A DNA stretch of 64,000 bases from the NCBI GenBank assembly GCA_002439585.1, contig DJOF01000018.1:83415-147414 (forward strand), written 5' to 3'. Shown one piece after another: positions 27,112 through 37,241 of the stretch. The first letter of the stretch is position 1; every line of letters starts with the position of its first letter. Both the position numbers and the translations under genes were made by a program. The DNA comes from Bacteroidales bacterium UBA6445 (GTDB lineage Bacteria; Bacteroidota; Bacteroidia; Bacteroidales; UBA932). The notes under the pieces are model-generated. The model saw nothing but the letters and a program-made list of their open reading frames with translations. It made no database searches and was not told the origin of the DNA.

Positions 27112-27479
27112 CTAAGTATATGACAAAAATTTGGAAACATTTATTCGATAGCGGTTGGTGTGGTTCACAAGGCACTGGAAGATGTAGTCCAGTCCGTATT
27201 TGAACAGGCTTACAGCCCTCCGCTTGTGTTTCAGGCCTCTAAACATCGTTTCCACCTGCCCCCTAAGTTTGTACATATCAAGAGCTTCCTCTGCATTACA
27301 GTACGAGACAAGGATTTGTAACTCCGGTTTTCCTTCCTTGTCCTTGATTTTAGAGCCGGACAGATAACAGGCCTGTCCGTTAACGTAGTAGATACCGTCG
27401 TAGATGATGCCAGAGTAAGGATGTTGATGTTTGTGTCGCTGAACTTCCAGTTAGTCCTGTCCAATGTAAGGTTGTACGA
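27112..27479 (-). mobile_element. Remnant of an IS4-type DDE transposase
   Basis: Frames on the minus strand give LDRTNWKFSDTNINILTL, the typical DDE-region start of IS4-type transposases. After a frame change they continue with LSGSKIKDKEGKPELQILVS, EEALDMYKLRGQVETMFRGL and a C-terminal SLFKYGLDYI..SKFLSYT-stop. The order matches an IS4-like enzyme with at least two internal deletions: between INILTL and GIIYDG, and after RGLK. No intact terminal inverted repeats were found, so it cannot move. The element abuts a truncated phosphatase gene at about 27480. Confidence 0.65.
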
Positions 27480-27688
27480 GCCCTGAACGGGATTTCGTGC
27501 CTCCGCAGCGTTTCCTTCGCCGGCGGATATATGTCATTCCCTGTTTCTTCGGTCGACGTGGCCGCCGAGGAGATTTCATACTCCCCCGAAAGCCCTGCAT
27601 CCGCAACAGCCTTCTTCATGATGAACCCCACCATCGGGCTGCGGCAGATATTCCCGTGGCAGACGAAAAGTATCTTTTTCATTGTCAT
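27480..27688 (-). pseudogene. Low-molecular-weight protein tyrosine phosphatase, truncated
   Basis: The first 70 residues are a clear LMW-PTP start: KKILFVCHGNICRSPM with the CX5R phosphate loop, the SAATSTEETGND region and PPAKETLRRHEIPF. After that the frame runs into transposase-derived sequence and soon stops, so the catalytic DPY-type aspartate in the C-terminal half is lost. The gene was evidently broken by the neighbouring IS or by a deletion. It is almost certainly inactive. Confidence 0.8.
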
Positions 27689-27716
27689 TTCGTTGTGTAT
27701 TTCGGAGGAGACACCA

Positions 27717-28994
27717 TTAATCCCTCAGGCAACCGACCGGCACGACATAGACCCCGTCTTCACGCCGTATGGCATATTTCGATGTGCCGGTAAGTACCAT
27801 AAGGAATGAAGGTGCCTTCGTCTTTGCGGTGTCTATTTTAGATGCCAGCAGCTTCAGATTCTCCGCAGCCTCCTCAATGTTTTTCTCTCCGCCCAGTTTT
27901 ATCTCAATCAGCCCGTAGCGTCCATCGCGCAGGTGCAGAACCGCGTCACATTCCAGACCATTGCTGTCGCGATAGTGATATACCGACCCTTCCAATGAGT
28001 CGGCATAAACCCGTAAATCCCTCACACACAGAGATTCAAAGAATAGTCCCATCGTGCGTATATCATTTATCAAGTCATTGGGCCCTATTCCCAATGCAGC
28101 AACGCCAATAGACGGGTCGGAAAAATAGCGGGTGTTGGAACTCCTTATGGCGGTTTTGCTCCGTAAGTTCGGATTCCACGCCGGAGAATCCTCCAGCACA
28201 AAAATCTTCTTCAGAGCATCAATATAAGAGGTGATTGTGATGCGGTTGGCGGAAGTTGAGTCATTGTCTTCGACATCTGCACAGATTGTATTGACAGAAA
28301 CTTGCGCACACTGGTTCCTTGCGATAGAGCGCAAGATTCTTTTGGCACGCTCCGCATCACGTCTGACATTATCTACCCGTGAAATGTCGCTGTTTACAAC
28401 TGCTTCATAATACCTGTATGCCATGTCCAATGCCACATCTTTGTCTATCGTTGTGGCACGAGGCCATCCTCCTCGGCAAATCAGCCAGGCAATTGAATCT
28501 ATATTGAGAGGATTTGTACCGAAAATCTCCGAATCAGACTTGGAAAACAAATCTTTCAGACAGACTTCACCTGAAGACTCCCCCGACTCAAAAAGGCTCA
28601 TGGTCCTCATCGTGAGCCAGGCAAATCTGCCCGTGCCGGAATGGTGAATCTTGTCGGTGTCGGCAGGCACGGCAGAACCGGTAAAGATGAACTGTCCGAC
28701 ATCATCTCTGTGATCGACTTCAAACCTTGCAGCATCCCACAGTTGCGGAGCAAGCTGCCACTCATCAATGAGGCGCGGCGTTGCCCCCTCAAGAATTTTA
28801 CGAGGTGACAAATTTGCCAATTCAATGTTTTGATCCATGTATTCCGGGTCGTCCATATACACGACACTCCTTGCCTGTTGTTCGGCGGTCGTTGTCTTGC
28901 CACACCATTTGGGTCCCTGTATCAAGACCGCACCGACACCCTTTAGTCTGCGGCTCAACATTCTATCGGCAATCCGAGGTCTGTATTCTTTCAT
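27717..28994 (-). CDS. AAA-type ATPase with C-terminal DUF4143
   Basis: This 425-aa protein has an N-terminal AAA_14 domain with Walker A GPKWCGKTT at about residues 27-35, a Walker B-like PRLIDEWQLAP near 92 and IFTGSAVP near 124. The C-terminal DUF4143 half has a PD-(D/E)XK-like stretch (GLECDAVLHL..YGLIEIKLG) near 345-375. Such proteins are widespread and of unknown function, often in accessory regions. It lies alone between the IS debris and the CRISPR array. The catalytic motifs look intact. Confidence 0.9.
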   Translation of the reverse strand: MKEYRPRIADRMLSRRLKGVGAVLIQGPKWCGKTTTAEQQARSVVYMDDPEYMDQNIELANLSPRKILEGATPRLIDEWQLAPQLWDAARFEVDHRDDVGQFIFTGSAVPADTDKIHHSGTGRFAWLTMRTMSLFESGESSGEVCLKDLFSKSDSEIFGTNPLNIDSIAWLICRGGWPRATTIDKDVALDMAYRYYEAVVNSDISRVDNVRRDAERAKRILRSIARNQCAQVSVNTICADVEDNDSTSANRITITSYIDALKKIFVLEDSPAWNPNLRSKTAIRSSNTRYFSDPSIGVAALGIGPNDLINDIRTMGLFFESLCVRDLRVYADSLEGSVYHYRDSNGLECDAVLHLRDGRYGLIEIKLGGEKNIEEAAENLKLLASKIDTAKTKAPSFLMVLTGTSKYAIRREDGVYVVPVGCLRD

Positions 28995-29188
28995 CTTTCT
29001 GCAGATTTTGTCATATGCGCAAAATTACAAAAAAGTGATTGAATACGAATGGTTTTCGAGCTATACTATACAAAATGAGGATAAACTATTATACAATTTA
29101 TGACTATTTCGTTATACCGAATGTGAGTGATTGGACAAGAGTATGGAGGGGAGTCACTAGTGCAAACTGACAAATATACTGCTGAAGA

Positions 29189-29469
29189 GTTGTGATTTGC
29201 TTTCAGATTTCTTAACTTAGCATTTAAGATAACAGCATTATAATTAAAATCAGATTCTACAAGCTCGTTGTGATTTGCTTTCAGATTTCTTAACTTAGCA
29301 TTTAAGATAACAGCAGAGGTACAGAAAAGCGTGCTAGACGTATGGTTGTGATTTGCTTTCAGATTTCTTAACTTAGCATTTAAGATAACAGCTCAGATAC
29401 ATAAATGTACTTAAAGGAGGGGTTGTGATTTGCTTTCAGATTTCTTAACTTAGCATTTAAGATAACAGC
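29189..29469 (+). CRISPR. Type II-C CRISPR array, 4 repeats and 3 spacers
   Basis: Four identical 48-bp repeats lie at 29189-29236, 29267-29314, 29345-29392 and 29422-29469. They begin GTTGTGATTTGCTTTCAG and end ATTTAAGATAACAGC. Spacers are 30, 30 and 29 nt. The strand is assigned from the tracrRNA, whose anti-repeat pairs with the repeat 5' end, so crRNAs are read on the plus strand toward cas2, opposite to the cas genes. No separate leader promoter is obvious in 28995-29188. Each repeat contains TAACTTAG, one base off the -7 consensus, so transcription may start within repeats as known for Neisseria II-C arrays (inference). Confidence 0.97.
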
Positions 29470-29523
29470 ACAACTAGTGTAAAGTATTGGTAGCTAATTA
29501 CTTAAAAGCTGTTTCTTGAAAAT

Positions 29524-29560
29524 AAAATCCGGTAGGTAACTACCGGATTTTATTTCTTTT
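29524..29560. terminator. Bidirectional terminator between array and cas2
   Basis: AAAATCCGGTAG at 29524-29535 pairs perfectly with CTACCGGATTTT at 29540-29551 over a GTAA tetraloop. The plus strand continues T-rich, and the minus strand ends in TTTTATTTTC. It can end array transcripts on the plus strand and the cas operon on the minus strand. Confidence 0.9.
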
Positions 29561-29577
29561 AAAGATATATTTTTGAT

Positions 29578-30837
<1,260 letters not shown>

Positions 30838-30841
<4 letters not shown>

Positions 30842-33800
30842 ATGATATTATGTAGTGAAATGTCGCCTAATAGGTTTATACTTACTTTTTTAGGATTTAA
30901 ACTCTGCAGCGAAGATAAACTCGTAACTCTATAGAATTTCTTCATGGATAATGCGGCCTCTTTATCATCTAGTTGTGTCTCATATTGGTATCTAAAATAA
31001 TAGTCCTTGCTGCAGACTTTCTGTACTCTGTAAAGGTGCTGAGCCAATGTTCTGTAGTCCTTTGCTGACATAGCATCGTTGAACTCGTCATCTCCCATGC
31101 CGAGAATGAACATCTCGTTCTGCTGCATACTCATGACGTATGTCCAATCTGGCGAAGGCAGCTGGTCGATGAATGACTGAGGCGCGTCCAAGTCAAGCAC
31201 TTTCTGCCATACCTCGTCCGGATGTTCGATGATTATCGGGATCCCGTATTTCTTCCTCTCTACGGCATGCCAGAAGGTGACGGTATGCTCCTGGTATTTG
31301 CCCTCTTTATCTTTATAGATGGCGACATGGTGATTGTTGCCCGTCTTTACGAAACCGATATTCTTACCATCAGAGTCTTTCCTGACAGGAACGACAGCGT
31401 CTAACCCTGTGAACATCCTGACTGTCTTGATCAAGACGGGACTTGTCCCGTCAGTATAGAGCGGCTCTTTGAATGCTTCCTTTACATTTCCATTGAACTG
31501 GCTTAGCCGATCTGAGACGGTCTCGCGGATATTCTCGTCCACGATATACTCGACATCTTTGGCTCTGAGTGTATTCAGTGGATATTTTATGACGTATTCG
31601 TACTTGAAGCAGCTGCCGTATTTCAGTTCGATGGTCTTCTCCTTGTCCAAATACAGAGGCCGTTTCTTCAGCGAGGCTTTGGCAGCCTTTATGTTTCCGT
31701 CGAATTCGCTGATCCTCTCTTCGATAATTTTCTTTATCAAAGGTTGGAATATATCCTCGTGCCTATCGAATAGTTTGTTGATAGCGATGCCTTTCTCTAT
31801 CGTCCGGATCTTTCCATAGACACTTTCCTCGGATAGAGCCCCACGGGGGACAATGATATTCTCCTGGGCAAGAATACGTTTGCCGTTCCTGTAGATATAT
31901 CTCTTGCCCGGGGTCGCTACTTTCTTGCCGGATTTGAATGAGATCAGAATTCTGCTCGCAGCATCAGAAACCTCCCTTACAGAGAAATGAGCCTGTGCCA
32001 TTGTCCATTTGTCGAGATTCAGTTTGTCCTCTCCTGAGGACTCTTGAGCATTCAGATTGTTCAGCCGTTGGATTATGTTTTGCCTTGTACATGCAATCGT
32101 TAGTGCGTCAATGGCATGATGCCTGTGATCGAGCCTTTTGCTCCATCCTTTGATCCGCTCTTCGGTATGTTGCTGATTATTATGCTCGTAGGTGACCATC
32201 TCCGTCAGCCCGCCTTCTCTGTAGCGAGGTATGTTCAGGCGCTGGAGGATCTCATCATATCCCCATATCCTTCTTAGATATGCAGTCACATCTCCGCTGG
32301 AGGCATATACGTCATGGCAGATCTGCATGAGGATCTCCATAGCCTTCCTAGAGATATATTGTGTCTGAACCAATTGTCTGGATATGAAGTCTTTGGGGAT
32401 CTTCTCCGCCGGCGTCATGAATCGGTCACGCTTAGTCCTACTGATCTTTCCTTCCTTATATGCGTTGGCAACTCTGTCGCAATAATCCTTGAATTTGTCT
32501 TCGCCTTGTGCCTTCATGAAGTCGTAAGCCGTCATGTTGTTTTTGGTAGAATTGCATTTTCTGCAAGAACATGCCTTATTGGAATACGAATCATCAAATA
32601 GGCGTGACTTAGGGATAATGTGCTCTATATCAGAGTCAAATCCTGAAAGGAATTCTTGAGCTGAGATAGTCTGTCCGCAGTAGAAGCAACGTTGCCCAGC
32701 CTCTTCCCACAGTCTGTATTTTAAAATTTTGTTCTTTGACGGGACAATTCCGAATTCCCGTATCTTGCCGGCATATTCGAGATTGATCTTCTCCCTGTCT
32801 CTGATACTTTTTGCAGTAGTGGCCCTTGCTTCCTGACTTAGTTTCAGCTCTCTGGCCATCTCTATACGTATCTCATCAATGCTTCCGAATTTTTCTGCAA
32901 TGGCATTGACGACATTGATCATCTGGTTAAGAATCTTCTCTACTACAGGCTGGCGCAGTTCGTTCTTGTTTAATTGAGGTATCCTCTGAAGCAATTGTCT
33001 TGCGGCATTTTCTGCCTTTGTCAGACTTCCCGAATGATTCGTGCCGATAATCTCGCAGGCTTCACTGTACATAGCTCCGTTCTGAAGATAGGGGAGAATC
33101 CTTCTGATGAATTTGGCAGATTTGCTTCCGTATCCTTGTTTTACGAAATCAATCTTGTTGAGATTGTCAATTGCCTCTTTGTTGGTTATCCCGAATTGAT
33201 TCTCCAGCGCTTTTGCAAGATCTTCCTTATTGTCAATCGAATAGATGCAATGCCAGAGCCTGTATAGAGGCTCCTGCTCGCATTTCGGGTCTATCTCATG
33301 TAGGATTTCCCCTGTCTCGGGATTTACAAATGAAGAATCGGTAAGTTGCATGTCAAATCTCAGAAGGTCTTCACGCTTAAAGTGTGACAATGCTTTTCTC
33401 AATCTTGTCCTAGTAGTGTTCCCAGTAAGTCCTTTACTGACAGCCTTATCAATTGTCCACTCCTTGTCATTGGCAGAAATGCCGAGAATCTTCTTGAGAT
33501 CGTTGGCTTTCATAACTTCATTTTCTGACAAGAACCGGTATATTTCCACTTTTTTCTCTTGCGAAATGAAGAATTCGTCATTTTTGGAATTCGTTATCCG
33601 GATATTGTTGATCTCTTCCCAAAGCTTGCTTTCTTGAGATAGTGGTGAGGACTTAGGCGCAACCTTAGGGCCTGCCAATATGTGGCATTGGTTTCCATTC
33701 CTGTCTGTTATTACATTTCCGGAATGATTTTTCTTGACAAAGTCCCGTACCTCAAAATCACACAGCGATACAAGATGCTTGCAAGACTTGAGCGGACGCT

Positions 33801-34512
33801 GGAAGAAAATGATCCGGTTTCTTAGCTCATCGACATTTTCGTCAGTAAATATATCTGGCCAGAATACTTTCTGTGCTTCAACGATCCTGTCCAATTCTTC
33901 CATGTACGCTCCTCGCGGAAATACCTGTTCTTTAATCCTATAGGTGTAGAATTTGCCTTTTTCTGATATGATCTCTGTCTCTTTCAGTTTGTTGGCAAAA
34001 TGCTGGCCTATAGTCTTTCCTTCTTCGCGGATTTCTTTCCACCTGTTGTTGACGGCAGCTACATAGTCCCTCTGCTGCTTGTCAGAATCTTCGTCTCGGG
34101 AATGACGGTAACCTCGTTTCTGATTGATGTGATACAATACACGCCCGATCTCTGGCAGAGATAGTTTGTAGCTGGGAGTCGCTGCATTGGCACGTAGCTC
34201 CCATAGCTCAAGTACGGGAAGCTTGATGAGCCTCTCGTCAGGAAGCATCCCGAGGGAACGTAATTTGTCAGTCAGTTGCTGACGTCTCAGTTGATATCTG
34301 TCGTAACCTTTTCTTGCCGTTCTTTTCTGTGTTCGTTTCTGGTTCTTGGATGCAGCATTTCCTTGCGTAAATTCTTTGGCATCGTCTGTCGTGAGCGGGA
34401 CAATGCGGCTTCCCATGCCAAGAAGATTGACAGGTGCGTGTGTCTCGTCTACATTTACCAAAGCCCATCCTATTGAGCCAACTCCGAGGTCAAGTCCCAA
34501 TACTTTCTTCAT
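30838..34512 (-). CDS. cas9: CRISPR effector nuclease Cas9, type II-C
   Basis: This 1224-aa RNA-guided DNA endonuclease has RuvC-I with catalytic D8 (GLDLGVGSIGWALV). An Arg-rich bridge helix (QKRTQKRTARKGYDRYQLRR) lies near 58-78. RuvC-II is EIRIEMARE with E551, the HNH motif is DIEHIIPKS with H631, and RuvC-III is HRHHAIDALT with H799/D802. All catalytic residues are present. Two CxxC knuckles flank the HNH core (C609/C612 and C650/C653), giving a zinc-ribbon-like HNH. The operon contains only cas9, cas1 and cas2, with no csn2 or cas4, which defines II-C. The length is mid-range for the subtype. PAM specificity cannot be read from the sequence. Confidence 0.97.
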
Positions 34513-34526
34513 ATCTCAAAAATTGT

Positions 34527-34557
34527 TTTGCAATGTCAAATAAAGTTCATAGATTTG
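34527..34557 (+). promoter_or_regulatory. Consensus promoter of the tracrRNA
   Basis: TTTG at 34527-34530, 19 nt, then TAGATTTG at 34550-34557: a perfect TTTG-N19-TAnnTTTG match. The predicted start, about 34563, falls directly before the anti-repeat. It lies in the 50 bp upstream of the divergent cas9 ATG, so cas9 and tracrRNA promoters share this region. Confidence 0.85.
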
Positions 34558-34562
34558 CAACA

Positions 34563-34640
34563 ATCTGAAGCAAATCACAATAAGGATTATTCCGTTGTGA
34601 AAACATTTAAGGCGGGGCGCAAGCTTCGCCTTCGTTTTTT
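34563..34640 (+). ncRNA. tracrRNA of the type II-C system
   Basis: CTGAAGCAAATCACAA at 34565-34580 is the reverse complement of the repeat 5' end with one base missing (a bulge) and a final G-U pair, giving a duplex of about 17 bp with the crRNA repeat. It is followed by a GGA/TCC nexus-like element at 34584-34593 and CCGTTGTGAAAACATTTAAGG. A terminal hairpin, GGCGGGGC / GCTTCGCC with a GCAA tetraloop (34611-34630), runs into a T-run at 34635-34640. TCACAA (34575-34580) can also pair within the molecule with TTGTGA (34595-34600). Transcription runs away from cas9. Ends are inferred from the promoter and terminator. Confidence 0.88.
34611..34640 (+). terminator. Terminator hairpin of the tracrRNA
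   Basis: An 8-bp stem at 34611-34618 and 34623-34630 has two G-U pairs and a GCAA loop, followed by TTCG and six T. It probably also forms the 3' hairpin of the mature tracrRNA. Confidence 0.85.
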
Positions 34641-34821
34641 AGCTGATTAATGAATGTCTTATGTGTCTTATGTGAGTCTTATCTTGAGCGTTAAGGTACG
34701 AAGAATTAGCGTTCTATGCAAGTAATACTTTCCCTGGCTAGTGATCGGATTCTCCGCACGTGAGAGCTTTTATGCTTGGCTGCTTTGCCTAATTCTTGGA
34801 CGGTATAGTTAGTATGTTGTA

Positions 34822-35325
34822 ATGCACGTTCCTTTCAAGAATTTCAATGCAAATTTTGGAGTTTCGCTTCGCGTCTATAAGGGGCAGACAATTGCCTACG
34901 GTGATTGGACGCTTGCACAGTTGAATAAATTGTCTAAAAAGACAGAACTGAACTCAAAGGCTGGGTCGCTGAAGATAAGGGCCAGCATGAAGGTCGGAGA
35001 GGCAGAAAAAATCTTCAAGGAGCATTTCGGTGTAAATGTGCAGATTGCGGACAAGGCCATAAAGACCATAGGCAAGGCATTTGTACCGGATTCAATAAAA
35101 GACCTTACAAATCCCGCAGGCTATGCCTTGAAAATGGCATTTCATGCGGCCTCTGGAATCGGGAACGTGATTTCCGAGTTTCAAGAGAGTCGGGCAGACT
35201 TTGCGGGAGCAGAACGGCAGCTGAACGAATTTGACTGCAGCATCCCAGAGATCAATGCCGTGAAGAAAGAGCTCGAGGCCTACGATAAGACCCTGCAAGA
35301 GATTGAGAATAAGTACATAGAGTAA
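34822..35325 (+). CDS. Uncharacterised 167-aa protein with an internal duplicated motif
   Basis: I do not recognise a named family. Two similar segments are visible: FKNFNANFGVSLRVYKGQ at residues 5-22 and IFKEHFGVNVQIADK at about 60-74. This suggests a duplicated small alpha/beta unit. A Gly/Ala-rich helix and a charged C-terminal coiled helix follow. No signal peptide or membrane segment is seen. It is transcribed away from cas9, 180 bp after the tracrRNA terminator; no strong promoter was found. The gap 34641-34821 has only a short imperfect direct repeat (GTCTTATGTG). A link with CRISPR is not supported beyond position. Confidence 0.6.
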   Translation: MHVPFKNFNANFGVSLRVYKGQTIAYGDWTLAQLNKLSKKTELNSKAGSLKIRASMKVGEAEKIFKEHFGVNVQIADKAIKTIGKAFVPDSIKDLTNPAGYALKMAFHAASGIGNVISEFQESRADFAGAERQLNEFDCSIPEINAVKKELEAYDKTLQEIENKYIE

Positions 35326-35435
35326 AGGTTGCAATTTTTACGGTGGTAAATTATACGGCTGTAAGATTTGAGTCATCCCATTTCCGAGAAATCCGAATTT
35401 TGGACCAATAAGGACTGCGGAATGCAACACCTCAT

Positions 35436-35760
35436 TTACACCCTGTCGTTAAGCAGGAAGGCGATGTAATAGACAGGCATATAAAGGATTCCGTTCTCTT
35501 CATGGATATTTCTCTCGTTGTTGAGCACGACGGCCGTTTCATAGACATTTCCGAGATTTACGCTGGTGTCGTCGTTTAGAATGCATTTATAAAACTGTTA
35601 TCTTTGTATGAATAGGGATTTTCGGAAGAAAATCTCCTTAAAGGGGTTCTGTACGGATACCGTAGAGTTCTCGAAGACGGCCACGCAGTTGGTGTCGGGA
35701 AGAATATGCAAGACCTTTTTGTCCGTGAGGCTATGTCTTTCCGTCTGATGACATTTGTCC
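35436..35760 (-). pseudogene. Degenerate coding remnant, family uncertain
   Basis: One minus-strand frame reads protein-like in two pieces split by an in-frame TAA at 35599-35601: LHILPDTNCVAVFENSTVSV..NPFKEIFFRKSLF before it and LNDDTSVNLGNVYETAVVLN..GILYMPVYYIAFLLNDRV after it. The second piece vaguely recalls the VNLG-VYE segment of some DUF4143 ATPases, but I cannot assign it. No start codon or complete domain is present. The rest of the 35326-35914 gap shows nothing recognisable except a TATCTTTG -7-like box on the plus strand at 35599-35606. Confidence 0.3.
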
Positions 35761-35914
35761 CAGGCATTTAGGTGTGCGCATTGAACTATCGGTGCTACTT
35801 AACCCTTATGAGACGCCTTTTGGAGTGTAATGCTATACCTCAGACACATACAGGCAGATCTCTGAATTTATGACAGCAACAGTCTATGTTGTGACCAAGA
35901 ATTGGAAATAACAG

Positions 35915-37135
35915 ATGAAATCATTGAAAGAACTGTACCGGATAGGACGCGGTCCGTCAAGCAGCCATACGATGGGCCCCATGCGTGCGGCGCAGATATT
36001 CCGGTCCATGTACCCAGATGCAAAGTCCTTCCAGGTGACCCTTTATGGCAGTCTGGCAGCTACAGGCAAGGGACATATGACGGATGTATCCATAAGGGAC
36101 GAACTTTCCGGGACTGCTCCGGTGGAATTCTTATGGATGCCCTCTGTCTTCCTCCCTTTTCATCCCAATGGAATGACATTCAAAGCGATGGATGCGGATG
36201 GCAATATGGTCGGCGAGTGGACCGTGTACAGTATTGGCGGTGGAGCTCTCTCTGAAGGCAAGGCCAAAGGCGATATGTTCGACACTCAAGATGTATATGA
36301 CCTCGACAGGCTTTCTGATATACAGAACTGGTGTGATGAGAAGGGGCGTACCTATTGGGAATATGTAGAGCAATGTGAAGGTAAAGAAATATGGGACTAT
36401 TTGATGGAAATATGGAAGACTATGCAGCAAGCTGTCGAGAGAGGCATAGACCATGAAGGAGTATTGCCCGGTCCGCTTAATCTTCCCCGTAAGGCTCCTA
36501 CATATTATGTCAAGGCAATGGGCTACAAGCGTTCCCTCCAGACGCGCGGCCTTGTATATGCCTATGCGCTTGCTGTCAGTGAGGAAAATGCTTCCGGAGG
36601 CAAGATCGTGACGGCTCCTACCTGCGGAGCGAGCGGTGTCGTGCCTGCAGTGCTGTACCACTTGTGTAAAGGACATGAATTCAGTGATATCAAGATGCTC
36701 CATGCCTTGGCAACAGCTGGACTCATAGGCAATGTCGTCAAGCAGAATGCCTCCATATCCGGAGCGGACGTCGGCTGTCAGGGTGAGGTCGGGGTTGCCT
36801 GTGCGATGGCTGCAGCCGCGGCTTGCCAGATGTTCGGAGGAAGTCCGTCCCAGATTGAGTATGCTGCTGAGATGGCTCTCGAACACCATCTTGGCATGAC
36901 CTGTGACCCAGTCGGAGGCCTTGTCCAGATACCGTGTATCGAGAGGAATGCGTTTGCCGCTACCCGTGCATTGGACTCTAACCTCTATGCTTCTTTCTCG
37001 GACGGACGGCATAGAGTGTCGTTTGACAAAGTCGTGGAGGTGATGAAACAAACCGGCCACGACATCCCGTCCCTGTACAAGGAGACGAGCGAAGGAGGGC
37101 TTGCCAAGGGCATGGGAATATCTTATTTGGAATAA
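35915..37135 (+). CDS. sdaA: L-serine ammonia-lyase (iron-sulfur serine dehydratase)
   Basis: This 406-aa single-chain enzyme converts L-serine to pyruvate and ammonia. The N-terminal beta domain has GPSSSHTMGPMRAA and GSLAATGKGH. The C-terminal alpha domain has the 4Fe-4S cysteines in APTCGASG near residue 233, GCQGEVGVA near 288 and the TCDPVGGLVQIPC stretch near 330-342. The start at 35915 begins right before the conserved LYRIGRGPSSSH. It marks the return to core genes after the accessory region. No consensus promoter was found just upstream. Confidence 0.95.
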   Translation: MKSLKELYRIGRGPSSSHTMGPMRAAQIFRSMYPDAKSFQVTLYGSLAATGKGHMTDVSIRDELSGTAPVEFLWMPSVFLPFHPNGMTFKAMDADGNMVGEWTVYSIGGGALSEGKAKGDMFDTQDVYDLDRLSDIQNWCDEKGRTYWEYVEQCEGKEIWDYLMEIWKTMQQAVERGIDHEGVLPGPLNLPRKAPTYYVKAMGYKRSLQTRGLVYAYALAVSEENASGGKIVTAPTCGASGVVPAVLYHLCKGHEFSDIKMLHALATAGLIGNVVKQNASISGADVGCQGEVGVACAMAAAAACQMFGGSPSQIEYAAEMALEHHLGMTCDPVGGLVQIPCIERNAFAATRALDSNLYASFSDGRHRVSFDKVVEVMKQTGHDIPSLYKETSEGGLAKGMGISYLE

Positions 37136-37182
37136 TTAAAAATAAAATAATGGAAATAGGATAATTTTTCCTGAAAATACTC

Positions 37183-37190
37183 TATATTTG
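37183..37190 (+). promoter_or_regulatory. Candidate -7 box for rubrerythrin
   Basis: TATATTTG matches TAnnTTTG, giving a leader of about 45 nt before the ATG at 37242. No -33 TTTG is at the expected place. Confidence 0.45.
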
Positions 37191-37241
37191 GCCTCGGATT
37201 TGCGCGAAACGCAAGTCTCGCAACAATTAAAGACAACAATC

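Noticed and set aside
27717..28994. Idea that the AAA/DUF4143 ATPase is a CRISPR accessory gene
   Set aside because: The family is widespread outside CRISPR loci and here lies beside IS debris; no functional link is visible.
34822..35325. Idea that the unknown ORF is an anti-CRISPR protein
   Set aside because: Only its position supports this; no helix-turn-helix partner, phage genes or known Acr similarity is seen.
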